The translations under genes and the position numbers were made by a program. Positions 53,227 through 61,913 of a stretch of 64,000 nt of DNA are shown in pieces. Every line of letters starts with the position of its first letter. Positions within the stretch are counted from its first letter, which is position 1. A model generated the notes under the pieces. That model worked only from the letters and a program-made list of their open reading frames with translations. It ran no database searches and was not told the origin of the DNA. Origin of the DNA: Lachnospiraceae bacterium JLR.KK002 (GTDB lineage Bacteria > Bacillota > Clostridia > Lachnospirales > Lachnospiraceae); NCBI GenBank assembly GCA_036941025.1, contig JAYMNP010000001.1, positions 868,001 to 932,000 on the forward strand, in the 5' to 3' direction.

Positions 53227-53589
53227 GGTAGTCACATTATAGATAAGGACACACTTATAAATAATCTGCTTGCGAATTATGGCAAATATGGCGTTACCAG
53301 AGCAGAATTAGAGCCGATTATAGATGATGGCATACAGAACTATGATTTGTCATTAGAAGCTATCTACAGCGGTTTGAGAATGAGCCTTGCATCCGCATTT
53401 AATGAGCATGAGTATTTCTCTTTAGATGATGTGATGGCGATAACCGGGGAGAGCCGGGAAGAACTTTTACAGAGGATAGAGCAATGCAGACAGGAATTGA
53501 TAGAAGTCGGAGAAAACCCGGACGATTATTTCAAGCCTGTAGAGCCACAGAGGGCAGCAGTTTATTACTTTCCTAACGGTTTACATTAA
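53227..53589 (+). pseudogene. 5'-truncated mobile-element gene next to IS66
   Basis: Beginning exactly at the IS66 right end, an open frame of 120 codons runs to 53589. It starts GSHIIDKDTLINNLL and continues through RAELEPIIDDGI, LEAIYSGLRMSLAS, and ends VYYFPNGLH. The first in-frame start candidate is TTG 53347, with no ribosome binding site, so the real start is lost. Small acidic proteins of this kind are carried by clostridial conjugative elements; the family is not firmly recognised. It supports the view that IS66 removed neighbouring DNA. Confidence 0.6.
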
Positions 53590-53616
53590 CGGAAATTATT
53601 TAAAAGGATATAAGCA

Positions 53617-53645
53617 AAGGCAGGGCGTTGATGATTCCCTGCCTT
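53617..53645. terminator. bidirectional hairpin between the truncated gene and hicB
   Basis: AAGGCAGGG (53617-53625) and CCCTGCCTT (53637-53645) form a perfect 9-bp stem 15 bp beyond the hicB stop. Confidence 0.7.
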
Positions 53646-53659
53646 GTGCGTATCATATA

Positions 53660-54004
53660 TTAAAGCGCCAACTTGTATAATGCTAACTGATTAAGGCTTA
53701 CCCCCTCTTTTTCTGCTTCAATGGCTAATCTTTGATGCAAAGATTTTGGAAGCCTTACAACAAACTTACCGCTGTAATTGTTTGGCGCTTCTGGAATCGG
53801 TATAGAGAGATTATTTTCTATTTTTGTTTCAATATATCCTTCCATTGCTTCATTAAGGCTTTCATATAATTCTTCAAGCGTATCACTGGTACTTTGGCAT
53901 CCGTCAAGTTCCAAAATTCTGCCATAAAAATAATGTCCACTTTCATCGTTCATTTCCTGTACTAATCTTGTATAAGGCAATTTCATATAATCTTTAATTT
54001 CCAT
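53660..54004 (-). CDS. hicB: HicB antitoxin
   Basis: The 114-residue protein has an N-terminal partial RNase-H-like HicB fold (YFYGRILELDGCQSTSDTLEE) and a C-terminal ribbon-helix-helix-type segment (FVVRLPKSLHQRLAIEAEKEGVSLNQL) that binds DNA. It neutralises HicA and represses the operon. A GGAAAGGAG site precedes the ATG. It follows hicA by 47 bp on the minus strand. Confidence 0.9.
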   Translation of the reverse strand: MEIKDYMKLPYTRLVQEMNDESGHYFYGRILELDGCQSTSDTLEELYESLNEAMEGYIETKIENNLSIPIPEAPNNYSGKFVVRLPKSLHQRLAIEAEKEGVSLNQLALYKLAL

Positions 54005-54051
54005 GTTTTCCTGCTCCTTTCCTCTTGTTATGCTATGCCGGGATAAGGGGA

Positions 54052-54279
54052 TTATTCCCCTATCCTATTCAGCACATCTACGACATAAGCTTTTTTTAAT
54101 GGATTTTCTTGTTTTATTGTTATCAAATCTCCTGTTTCTTTATTCAGATAATGCTTATGACTTCCTTTTTGCCTTGCCGGAAGATAGCCATATGCTGCTA
54201 AAACTTTGTCTATTTCTTCTGGTCGCATTCCATTTGGCTGTTGCTTCATTTTTTCAATTAGCTTTTTTACGTTTGGCAC
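54052..54279 (-). CDS. hicA: HicA toxin (mRNA interferase)
   Basis: The 75-residue protein has the double-stranded-RNA-binding-like HicA fold with the catalytic His in QKGSHKHY (His41). HicA cleaves mRNA and blocks translation. The start is GTG 54279 with GAAAGGAG upstream. Gene order toxin then antitoxin is normal for hicAB. The pair probably stabilises the island. Confidence 0.9.
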   Translation of the reverse strand: MPNVKKLIEKMKQQPNGMRPEEIDKVLAAYGYLPARQKGSHKHYLNKETGDLITIKQENPLKKAYVVDVLNRIGE

Positions 54280-54303
54280 TGTGATTATCTCCTTTCTTAC
54301 ACT

Positions 54304-54332
54304 ATAGTATCATATATAGTACTATATGTCAA
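54304..54332 (-). promoter_or_regulatory. hicAB promoter with palindromic operator
   Basis: On the minus strand TTGACA (54332-54327) and TACTAT (54309-54304) are 17 bp apart. The 14 bp between them at 54314-54327 form a perfect palindrome centred on TAGTACTA, a likely HicB operator. Confidence 0.7.
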
Positions 54333-54406
54333 TGCCGAAATTAGGTATTGTCTCTATGCCTGTTGAGTATTAAAAGTAATGTATATAAAAATAGTATCAA
54401 AAGTTA

Positions 54407-54435
54407 TTGACAACAACAATAATAAGAAGTAAAAT
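54407..54435 (+). promoter_or_regulatory. promoter of the serine recombinase gene
   Basis: TTGACA (54407-54412) and TAAAAT (54430-54435) are 17 bp apart, 57 bp before the start codon. Confidence 0.7.
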
Positions 54436-54491
54436 AGAAGTATCAAAACAGACGAACGATAGAAGTGATACTGAAAGAGAGGGCATTGATT

Positions 54492-55169
54492 ATGTGTGTG
54501 TATGGATATTGCCGGATAAGTACAAAACAGCAGAGTATTGACAGGCAGATTAGAAATATTAAGGGCAGTTATGATAAGGCTGTGATAATACAGGAAGTAT
54601 ATACAGGAACAAAGCAGGACAGACCAGAATGGAATAAGTTGTATAAGAAAGCCAAAGCAGGAGATACTATTATCTTTGATAGTGTATCACGAATGAGCAG
54701 GAATGCGGATGAGGGTTTTTGTCTGTATGAGGAATTATATAATAAGGGCATAGAGCTTGTATTTCTGAAAGAGCCGCATATCAACACAAGCACATATAAG
54801 AAAGCATTAGAAAGCAATATATCAATGACCGGAACAAATGTTGACTTTATCTTAGAGGGCGTGAATAAGTACTTTATGTCGCTTGCAAAGGAACAGATAA
54901 GACTTGCTTTTGAGCAGTCGGAGAAAGAAGTACAGGACTTGCACCAGAAGACAAAAGAGGGTATAGAAACAGCGAGATTAAACGGTAAGCAGATCGGACA
55001 GAAGCAGGGAGCAAAGCTGACAACAAAGAAATCTATTGAAGCAAAGAAGCAGATACAGAAACACAGCAAGGATTTTAATGGTGCATTGTCAGATGCGGAT
55101 TGCATGAAGCTGATAGGGCTTGCAAGAAATACATTCTATAAATATAAAAGAGAATTGAAAGCAGAATAA
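54492..55169 (+). CDS. small serine recombinase (resolvase/invertase family)
   Basis: The 225-residue protein has the resolvase catalytic domain with nucleophile Ser10 in YGYCRISTKQQSIDRQ and the DSVSRMSRNADEGF motif, an E-helix region and a C-terminal helix-turn-helix (SDADCMKLIGLARNTFYKYK). Proteins of this size usually resolve cointegrates or plasmid dimers, or invert segments; they rarely act as island integrases. ATG 54492 follows AGAGAGGG. It probably belongs to the element but does not explain the 33-bp att cores, which resemble tyrosine-integrase sites. Confidence 0.9.
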   Translation: MCVYGYCRISTKQQSIDRQIRNIKGSYDKAVIIQEVYTGTKQDRPEWNKLYKKAKAGDTIIFDSVSRMSRNADEGFCLYEELYNKGIELVFLKEPHINTSTYKKALESNISMTGTNVDFILEGVNKYFMSLAKEQIRLAFEQSEKEVQDLHQKTKEGIETARLNGKQIGQKQGAKLTTKKSIEAKKQIQKHSKDFNGALSDADCMKLIGLARNTFYKYKRELKAE

Positions 55170-55178
55170 GGATTGTTT

Positions 55179-55215
55179 AGGCAGGGTTCATAATGGACTG
55201 CTGCCTTTTGTTTTT
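55179..55215 (+). terminator. terminator after the serine recombinase gene
   Basis: AGGCAG (55179-55184) pairs with CTGCCT (55201-55206) and TTTTGTTTTT follows. Confidence 0.75.
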
Positions 55216-55370
55216 ACACAAAATATCATGCGGTGGGGGTTTTATAGGGAAACGTCGCATAGTGGTAGTAAGCGTGTCAAATTACCGAGCATTTTCAAAA
55301 AGGCTTAGTCCTGCTGCCATTCTGAAATATTTTTAAAATATGCAAAAAGGCGGTTTTGTGATAAAATAAA

Positions 55371-55410
55371 AGAGAAGTCGTTGCTTTTGTGGGCTGACTT
55401 CTCTTTATAT
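55371..55410 (+). terminator. hairpin upstream of the sigma-factor gene
   Basis: AGAGAAGTC (55371-55379) pairs with GACTTCTCT (55396-55404), followed by TTATAT. It sits 44 bp before the sigma-factor start, so it may act as an attenuator or a terminator. Confidence 0.55.
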
Positions 55411-55453
55411 CCTGCATCTACTCAAATTATAGCAAAGGGGTAGATGCATTACA

Positions 55454-56385
55454 ATGACGAATGAGCAAATTGTTTCTGAAATTAGGAACGGTTATTCTGT
55501 AACGGATTATATGCAATTACTGTATAAAGCAATCTGCCATTGATTAAGAAATTCATAAAACCATATGCCGCCTATGAGCCTATGGAGGACTTAGTGCAGG
55601 AATCCTATTTTGGATTGTGGGAAGCGGTACAGCATTATGAAACGTCTGCAAATGTGCGGTTTATGACTTATGCGGAATACTGGATAAAACAGTCAGTACA
55701 GCGGTATCTTGAAAAATGCGGCTCTACGGTGCGAATACCGAGCCACACAAGGCAGAAAATAGCATGTTACAAGAAAACCGTACAGGAGTTAGAACAGGAA
55801 TTAGGCAGAATGCCGACAGACAATGAAATAGCTGATAAAATGCGTGTACCTGTAGGACTGCTGCCGGAATTGAAAATACAGATGCAAGGGGTAGCCAGTT
55901 TAGATACCCCTTTAGCAGACGATAACAGTTTGACACTTTCCGATACCATACAAGCCGATTTTAGCCTTGAAGATGAAACAATAGACAAAATGTATGCCGA
56001 ACATTCTAAAAGCCAATTATGGGGCATTGTTGAGCGCTATACAAGCGATAGAGAGAATAGCATAATAAAAGAGATATTCATAAATAATCGGACAATGGCA
56101 GCAGTAGCCAGGGAGCAGGGCATAACTATAGAGCGAGTAAGACAGACAAAAGAAAAAGGACTGCGGCGGTTACGGACAGGCAAGGCAAAGCGTGAATTAT
56201 TGGAAAAATTTGATATTGTGGAAGCTGGGGCATACAGAAACAGTATGAATAAATTCAATGAGCATGGGTTTACTTCTACGGTGGAGTATATCGCTTTACG
56301 CAGGGCAGAATTACAGGCAGAATATGAAAAGCATAAAAGACAGGTAGAAATTATGCTTGAGCAGAGAAAAAGAAAGTGTTTGTAA
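55454..56385 (+). pseudogene. sigma-70 family factor of mobile-element type, frameshifted
   Basis: The gene begins at ATG 55454 (MTNEQIVSEIRNGYSVTDYM) but hits TGA at 55541. The continuation, LPLIKKFIKPYAAYEPMEDL, is in the next frame from about 55530, so one base seems to be missing in GCAATCTGCC. The rest is open to 56385 and contains region 2 (DLVQESYFGLWEAVQHY, FMTYAEYWIKQSVQRYL), region 3 (RQKIACYKKTVQELEQ) and region 4 (NRTMAAVAREQGITIERV). Such sigma factors are carried by clostridial integrative elements. A shorter product starting at TTG 55540 is possible but would lack the N-terminus and has no ribosome binding site. Confidence 0.8.
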
Positions 56386-56415
56386 ATGTTCAAAAATAGA
56401 TAAAAATTTAGGCGC

Positions 56416-56438
56416 GTTACACACAAGTAGCACACAAA
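56416..56438 (+). repeat. two direct repeats, candidate integrase arm sites (right)
   Basis: GTTACACACAA (56416) and GTAGCACACAA (56427) are 11 bp apart and match the left-end repeats. They lie about 40 bp before the attR core. Confidence 0.65.
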
Positions 56439-56478
56439 TAGCCATTAAAATCCTATAAAATCAAGGCTGGCTGTTTTG

Positions 56479-56511
56479 ATTGAGGAAGCAGCTAAGGCCG
56501 GGAAGTTCTAA
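56479..56511 (+). other. attR core: second copy of the GGGtGRT gene 3' end
   Basis: The 33 bp match 50263-50295 at 31 positions, including the stop codon, but there is no coding sequence before them. With attL it bounds a 6.2-kb element. Confidence 0.82.
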
Positions 56512-56545
56512 ATATATCCTGGAAATAAAAATGCCGAAAGGATGG

Positions 56546-56581
56546 AAAGTACCGCAATCTTGAGGGTTGCGGTACTTTTTT
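56546..56581 (+). terminator. probable original terminator of the GGGtGRT operon
   Basis: AAAGTACCGCAA (56546-56557) and TTGCGGTACTTT (56567-56578) form a perfect 12-bp stem followed by further T. It lies just after the attR core, where the terminator of the uninterrupted gene would be expected. Confidence 0.85.
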
Positions 56582-56646
56582 GAAAGAAATATAAAAAACA
56601 GGGATTTGTCCTGGAATGCCCTGAGATGTGGAAAAATTTATTCCAT

Positions 56647-56690
56647 AGGTAACGGGTAGGTAACAAGTAGGTAACAAGGCGCAGGTAACA
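56647..56690 (+). repeat. second set of four direct repeats with 11-11-14 spacing
   Basis: AGGTAAC copies begin at 56647, 56658, 56669 and 56683, so spacings are 11, 11 and 14 bp, the same geometry as the set at 50361-50408 though the repeat sequence differs. This suggests the left arm of a second, related element placed at the same att site. Confidence 0.68.
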
Positions 56691-56710
56691 AAATGGAAGG
56701 AGAACGTAAG

Positions 56711-57809
56711 TTGAAAAAATTATTAATAAGAATTGCTACATTGTCCTGTATAATAGTAATTTGTTTCAGCAGTGTAGCAGGTTGTTCTAAGAAAAATGAG
56801 GAGGAATCAGAGAACATACTTTCAAATAAATATTATATGGGGGTCGTTGATTTTTCAGTGCAGGTAATAAAGTTTAATGATGACTATGTTGTTGAGTGGA
56901 TAGATTGTGGATTTGGAAGAAGTGAAGATAAAAGAACGAAATATTATGGAACGTATGAAATTGATGGAAGAGGCTTAAAAATTACTTTATCAGGACAATC
57001 ATCTGGAGATATTTCATCAGCTATTGGAATAACCGTAGAATCTGTTCTGCCAATGGAGGACTTCCTCCGATGGTTGTCTTTAATAGTTATAGTGTTGAGG
57101 AATCGCAGGAAACTACAGATATGGATGGGCTGCTTGCAGAGTTAAATTCCAATCAGCGAGATAGATGGCTGGAATGGGAGATACGCCCACAGGAAAGCCC
57201 ATATCCGCAGTTGGTCAAAATGGTTCATTTGAGTCAGTGTTCCATTACAGTATCTCCAGATTCTTTTGTATATGATGGCATTGAAAAATATCCAGATGTG
57301 AAAGTTACTTATGGCGATAAAGAGCTTGTACAAAGTGGCATAAGGCGCAAAGCCCTTCAAAATCAATGCCACATCAAAGAGCAAGATGACTTTTACAAGT
57401 TCAAAGCCAAAGATTGCCGCAGTGGATAAGAATACAGGCAGGGTAACAATCAAAAACACTGGAGTTGCAGCCATAACCATCAAGGCAGGAAAGCATCTAA
57501 GAAAGTAACCGTCAGGGTAAGCCCCAGGAAGCCATCCGTAAAATCAGCTAACACAATGAAAGGCAAAAATTAACCGTGAGGTGGGCAAAGGATAAGATGG
57601 CGTCAGGGTATCAGGTTCAGGTAAGCACAGATAAGAAATTTAAGAAGAATGTGAAATCCAGGAGCCTGTCAAAGACCTCTTACACGTTCACAAAGCTGGA
57701 AACAGGCAAGAAGTGTTATGTAAGGATGCGCAGTTACAGGAAATCTGGCAAAGAAACCTTGTACAGCGCATGGAGCAAGGTAAAAGTGAGCGGCAGGATT
57801 AAGAAGTAA
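56711..57809 (+). pseudogene. decayed lipoprotein/Ig-like/Fn3-type surface protein gene
   Basis: The region encodes pieces of one or two surface proteins in shifting frames. It starts at TTG 56711 (GGAG eight bases upstream) with a lipoprotein signal ending SSVAGCSKK. A frameshift near 57060 moves to LPPMVVFNSYSVEESQE. An Ig-like fragment (SITVSPDSFVYDG) follows to about 57345, then another frame gives AKPFKINATSKSK and NTGRVTIKNTGVAAITIKAG, typical of BIG2 domains. Further shifts near 57495 and 57570 lead to an Fn3-like end (GYQVQVSTDKKF, KCYVRMRSYRKSGKE) stopping at 57809. At least four frameshifts mean no full product. It may be one gene or two. Confidence 0.7.
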
Positions 57810-58088
57810 ATCCCGATGTACCAGTTGGTAACTGTTGTTCCATCCCCTTTCTACGGGGTATCCTGATTTTTTGAAGGTGACCGTCCGGTTTGGAATGCTG
57901 GGCGGTTATTTTCGCCATATTTTTGGCGAAACGGTATCATTCCATTTCAGGCATGGCAGACTATGTACGTGCCTGGTTTGCAGAAATATATGGGGTATCT
58001 GGATTTTCAGGGAAAATCTTTGAGCATCCGCTTTTTGTATGCTATATTATAAACAGAACCGGAATTTGCATGGAAATGGGGTCAGGAG
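57810..58088. other. intergenic region without a recognisable gene
   Basis: Nothing convincing is coded here. A hairpin TTCGCC/GGCGAA lies near 57912-57932, and a CCCC/GGGG stem near 57842-57860 is followed at a distance by TTTTTT. Reading frames of 60-70 codons show no family resemblance. Confidence 0.5.
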
Positions 58089-58927
58089 ATGGCGGGGAAT
58101 AAGCCAAAGCGAAAAATCCGTGACAGTGTGTTTACAAATTTATTTCAGGATAAAAAGTATCTGCTTCAGCTATATCAGGCACTTCACCCGGAGGATAAGG
58201 ATACAACGGAAGATGGGGTAGCGGATGTCACTATAAAGCATGTGTTGGTTGACTCAGATTATAATGATTTGGGGTTTTCTGTAGGCAGACATTTAGTGGT
58301 ATTGGTGGAAAGCCAGACAACGTTCACATACAATATTATCATCCGTGCGCTGATGTATCTGGCACAGACTTACCACGAGTATTTTAGCCGCACGAAACAG
58401 AATCGGTATGGGAGTAAAAAATTAATAGCGCCGAAGCCGGAGCTATATATGATATTCACAGGTGAAAGAAAAAACATCCCAGACATAATATCCCTCAGGG
58501 AAGATTTTTTTGGCGGGGAGAAGATAGCCTTTGACGTGGAAGTGAAGGTCTTATACCAGGAAAATGAGAAAGATATTATCGGGCAGTATATTATTTTCTG
58601 CAAGGTGTACAGCGAACAAAGAAAAATTCATGGCAATACAGAGCTGGCGGTGACGGGACCATCCGTATCTGCAAAGACAGGAATGTATTACGTGAGTATC
58701 TGATTAGCAAGGAACAGGAGGTTGTGGATATTATGATGACATTGTTTGATGATGAACAGATTATGGAAGCATATGAGCAGGATATTAGAAATAGTGAGGC
58801 AAGGGAAACAGCCGAAAGATTGATTAAAAAGGGTAAAATGTCCTTAGAAGAAATTGCTGATTGTGTTCCTGCATTATCTCTTGATGAATTAAGAGAGATA
58901 GAAGCAGCAGTGATGCAGTTGTCATAA
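58089..58927 (+). pseudogene. Rpn-like PD-(D/E)XK family gene, frameshifted
   Basis: The first frame (to 58703) begins MAGNKPKRKIRDSVFTNLF and shows the family's LGFSVGRHLVVLVESQTTF segment, with the ExQ active-site pattern. Near 58650 the frame shifts: the conserved continuation TIRICKDRNVLREYLISKEQ runs in another frame to 58927 and ends in an EEIADCVPALSLDELREIE helix. One lost base explains this. AGGAG directly abuts the ATG, which is unusual. It is the second family member in the window after the intact gene at 6533. Confidence 0.8.
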
Positions 58928-58948
58928 GCAAACAGTTTTAGATTAGTA

Positions 58949-58983
58949 AAAAGGCGTATGGGGTATCAGACCATGCGCTTTTC
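58949..58983. terminator. terminator at the end of the accessory region
   Basis: AAAAGGCGTATGG pairs with CCATGCGCTTTT, allowing one mismatch, with TTTT at the end. It can act in both directions and marks the return to housekeeping genes. Confidence 0.75.
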
Positions 58984-59028
58984 TATATAAATATTCATGC
59001 ATTTCTCCTGAAATTCCCCAAATAAAAC

Positions 59029-59057
59029 TTGTACAGGCTCTGATTATTTGGTATAAT
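59029..59057 (+). promoter_or_regulatory. sigma-A promoter of the phosphofructokinase gene
   Basis: TTGTAC (59029-59034) and TATAAT (59052-59057) are 17 bp apart, 49 bp before the ATG. Confidence 0.8.
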
Positions 59058-59105
59058 ATAATCTATGAGTTTGCGAAAAGCACAAATAAACGCGGAGGTG
59101 TTAGT

Positions 59106-60353
59106 ATGAAAAAAAATGTTATCGTGGGACAGTCAGGCGGTCCTACTGCGGCTATTAATTCAAGTCTTGCAGGGGTATACAGAACAGCAAAGGATCGCGG
59201 AGCGAAGAAAGTATATGGAATGCTGCACGGAATTCAGGGGCTTCTTCAGGAACGTTATATAGATCTTTCCGAGCATATCACGAATGAGCTGGATGCGGAA
59301 CTTTTGAAGCGCACACCGGCTGCATATCTGGGTTCCTGCCGTTATAAGCTGCCGGAAATCCATGAAGATATGGGTGTTTATGAGAAAATTTTTGAGATTT
59401 TAAATAAACTTGACATAGAGGCATTTATTTATATCGGCGGAAATGATTCCATGGATACCATTAAGAAATTGTCTGACTATGCCATTATCACCGGACAGAC
59501 CGTGCGGTTTATCGGATGTCCCAAGACCATTGACAACGATCTGGCGCTGACAGACCATACGCCCGGTTACGGAAGTGCTGCCAAATATATCGGTACCTCG
59601 GTAAAAGAGATTATCTGCGACAGCTTCTGTCTGGAATACAACAAGGGACTGGTTACCATTATTGAGATTATGGGACGGAATGCCGGATGGCTGACAGGAG
59701 CGGCAGCTCTGGCAAAAGGAGAGGACAGTACCGGTCCGGATCTGATTTATCTTCCGGAACTGCAGTTTGATCTGGAGAAGTTTATTGCCAAAATCCGTAA
59801 GCTGCTGGAAAAGAAATCCTCTGTTGTAGTTGCAGTTTCCGAAGGAATCAAGGTTGCAGACGGGAAATATGTATGTGAGCTTGGGAACAGCGTTGATTTT
59901 GTGGATGCTTTCGGCCACAAACAGCTTTCCGGAACAGCAGCATACCTGGCAAATTTTGTGGCAGGCGAGATTGGCTGCAAGACCCGCGCCATCGAACTGA
60001 GTACTCTGCAGCGTTCCGCTTCCCATTCTGCTTCCCGTGTGGATATTCTGGAAGCATACCAGGTAGGCGGTGCCGCTGTAAAAGCAGCGGATGAGGGAGA
60101 TACAGGCAAAATGGTAGTGCTGGAACGTATTTCAGATGATCCCTATCAGAGTACCACAGCCGTAAAAGATGTGCATAAGATTGCAAATGATGAGAAACTG
60201 GTGCCCAGAAACTGGGTGACAAAAGACGGCACTTATGTGACGGATGAATTTGTAACTTATGTAAAGCCGCTGATACAGGGCGACGTATCACCGGTTATGG
60301 TAGACGGAATACCGCGTCACCTGTATAAACCGGGATTTCAGGAACAGCTGTAA
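59106..60353 (+). CDS. pyrophosphate-dependent 6-phosphofructokinase
   Basis: The 415-residue enzyme phosphorylates fructose 6-phosphate in glycolysis. The phosphoryl-donor residues point to PPi rather than ATP: Asp114 in GGNDSMDT and Lys140 in CPKTIDND, positions that are Gly in ATP-dependent enzymes. The substrate motif PKTIDNDL and MGRNAGWL are intact. A PPi enzyme saves ATP and runs reversibly, common in gut anaerobes. GGAGG precedes the ATG. Single-gene transcription unit with its own promoter and terminator. The donor assignment rests on two residues and family knowledge. Confidence 0.9.
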   Translation: MKKNVIVGQSGGPTAAINSSLAGVYRTAKDRGAKKVYGMLHGIQGLLQERYIDLSEHITNELDAELLKRTPAAYLGSCRYKLPEIHEDMGVYEKIFEILNKLDIEAFIYIGGNDSMDTIKKLSDYAIITGQTVRFIGCPKTIDNDLALTDHTPGYGSAAKYIGTSVKEIICDSFCLEYNKGLVTIIEIMGRNAGWLTGAAALAKGEDSTGPDLIYLPELQFDLEKFIAKIRKLLEKKSSVVVAVSEGIKVADGKYVCELGNSVDFVDAFGHKQLSGTAAYLANFVAGEIGCKTRAIELSTLQRSASHSASRVDILEAYQVGGAAVKAADEGDTGKMVVLERISDDPYQSTTAVKDVHKIANDEKLVPRNWVTKDGTYVTDEFVTYVKPLIQGDVSPVMVDGIPRHLYKPGFQEQL

Positions 60354-60366
60354 GGTGTGAGAATTT

Positions 60367-60407
60367 AACCCCCGAAGTATTTGCGGTACATTCGGGGGTT
60401 TTCTTTT
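60367..60407 (+). terminator. terminator after the phosphofructokinase gene
   Basis: AACCCCCGAA (60367-60376) and TTCGGGGGTT (60391-60400) form a perfect 10-bp stem, followed by TTCTTTT. Confidence 0.93.
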
Positions 60408-60427
60408 ATGATACAGGGAGAAAGAAT

Positions 60428-61897
60428 ATGTATAACAACACAGACCTGGATAAAATAAGTTTAGATATGGCACCGCCCGCAGAAGAACCGGACAGGCAGT
60501 ACTATTTCATGGCAAAATGCCGCCGCAGTCTCCGGGAACTGGAGGAACAGGCAGGACGTTCCTTTACGTTTTTCGTTCAGACATTCGGCTGTCAGATGAA
60601 TGCCAGGGATTCCGAAAAACTGGCAGGTATTCTGGAAACTGTGGGGTATAAGCGAACAGACAGTGAGGAAGCGGATCTGGTGCTTTATAACACCTGTACG
60701 GTACGGGAAAATGCCAATAACAAGGTATGGGGACGTCTGGGCTATCTGAACGGTTCCCGCAAACACAATCCCCATAAAAAAATTGTTCTCTGCGGCTGTA
60801 TGATGCAGGAGCCGGAAGTAATTGAAAAATTAAAAAAAAGTTATTCCTTTGTGAATCTGGTTTTTGGTACCCACAATATTTATAAATTTGCGGAATTGCT
60901 GGCTGCTTCCTTTGAGCAGCCGGGAATGCTGGTTGATATCTGGAAAGATACGGACAAAATTGTGGAAGATTTGCCGGCAGAGAGAAAATACTTTTTTAAA
61001 TCAGGAATTAATATCATGTTCGGATGTAACAATTTCTGCAGCTATTGTATTGTGCCTTATGTCCGCGGCCGGGAACGGAGCCGAAAACCGGAAGATATTC
61101 TCCGGGAAATCGAGCAGCTTGCAGAAGACGGAGTGGTGGAAGTAATGCTGCTGGGACAGAATGTGAATTCTTATGGAAAGAACTTAAAGGAACCTGTAAG
61201 TTTTGCAGAATTATTAAAAAAAATAGAGAAAATCGAAAAAATTAAACGTATCCGGTTCATGACTTCCCACCCGAAAGACCTGTCGGATGAACTGATTGAA
61301 GTGATGGGGAACTCGAAAAAGATTTGCAGACACCTTCATCTTCCCCTCCAGTCCGGAAGCAGCCGGATTTTGAAGGAAATGAACCGCCATTATGATAAAG
61401 AGCAGTATCTTGCACTGGTGGAAAAACTTCGCAGGGCAGTGCCGGGGCTTGCCCTTACCACAGACATTATTGTGGGATTTCCGGGAGAGACGGAAGAAGA
61501 TTTCCGGGAAACCATGGATGTGGTGCGTAAGGTGGGATATGAAAGTGCCTTTACCTTTATTTATTCCAGGCGGACCGGGACTCCGGCGGCGTCCATGGAA
61601 CAGCAGGTACTGGAAAATGTGGTAAAGGACAGGTTTGACCGGCTGCTGAAAGAAGTGCAGGAAAATGCTGCCCGAAAGGCAGGGGCCCTTACCGGAGCCA
61701 CAGAACCTGTTCTGGTAGAAGAGGTGAATGAGCAGGATAAAACCCTGGTAACCGGAAGACTCAGCAATAATTTTGTGGTACATTTCCCTGGAACCAGTGA
61801 ACTGGTTGGAAAAATCGTAAACGTGAAGTTAAAGGAATGTAAGGGATTTTATTTTTACGGTGAAATGGCGGAATCCTTTTTGGACCGTACAATCTGA
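60428..61897 (+). CDS. miaB: tRNA-2-methylthio-N6-dimethylallyladenosine synthase
   Basis: MiaB adds a methylthio group to A37 of tRNAs that read codons starting with U. The 489 residues include the N-terminal methylthiotransferase domain with three cluster Cys (TFGCQMNARDSE, YNTCTVREN, LCGCMMQ), the radical-SAM motif CNNFCSYCIVPYVRGRE and a C-terminal TRAM domain (TLVTGRLSNNFVVHF). An N-terminal extension of about 45 residues is usual in clostridial MiaB. GGGAG precedes the ATG. ruvA follows 16 bp later. Confidence 0.96.
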   Translation: MYNNTDLDKISLDMAPPAEEPDRQYYFMAKCRRSLRELEEQAGRSFTFFVQTFGCQMNARDSEKLAGILETVGYKRTDSEEADLVLYNTCTVRENANNKVWGRLGYLNGSRKHNPHKKIVLCGCMMQEPEVIEKLKKSYSFVNLVFGTHNIYKFAELLAASFEQPGMLVDIWKDTDKIVEDLPAERKYFFKSGINIMFGCNNFCSYCIVPYVRGRERSRKPEDILREIEQLAEDGVVEVMLLGQNVNSYGKNLKEPVSFAELLKKIEKIEKIKRIRFMTSHPKDLSDELIEVMGNSKKICRHLHLPLQSGSSRILKEMNRHYDKEQYLALVEKLRRAVPGLALTTDIIVGFPGETEEDFRETMDVVRKVGYESAFTFIYSRRTGTPAASMEQQVLENVVKDRFDRLLKEVQENAARKAGALTGATEPVLVEEVNEQDKTLVTGRLSNNFVVHFPGTSELVGKIVNVKLKECKGFYFYGEMAESFLDRTI

Positions 61898-61913
61898 ATG
61901 AGGAGTAAACATC

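Noticed and set aside
54492-55169. Serine recombinase as the integrase of the island
   Set aside because: It is resolvase-sized, without the large C-terminal domain of integrating serine recombinases, and the 33-bp gene-end core fits a tyrosine enzyme.
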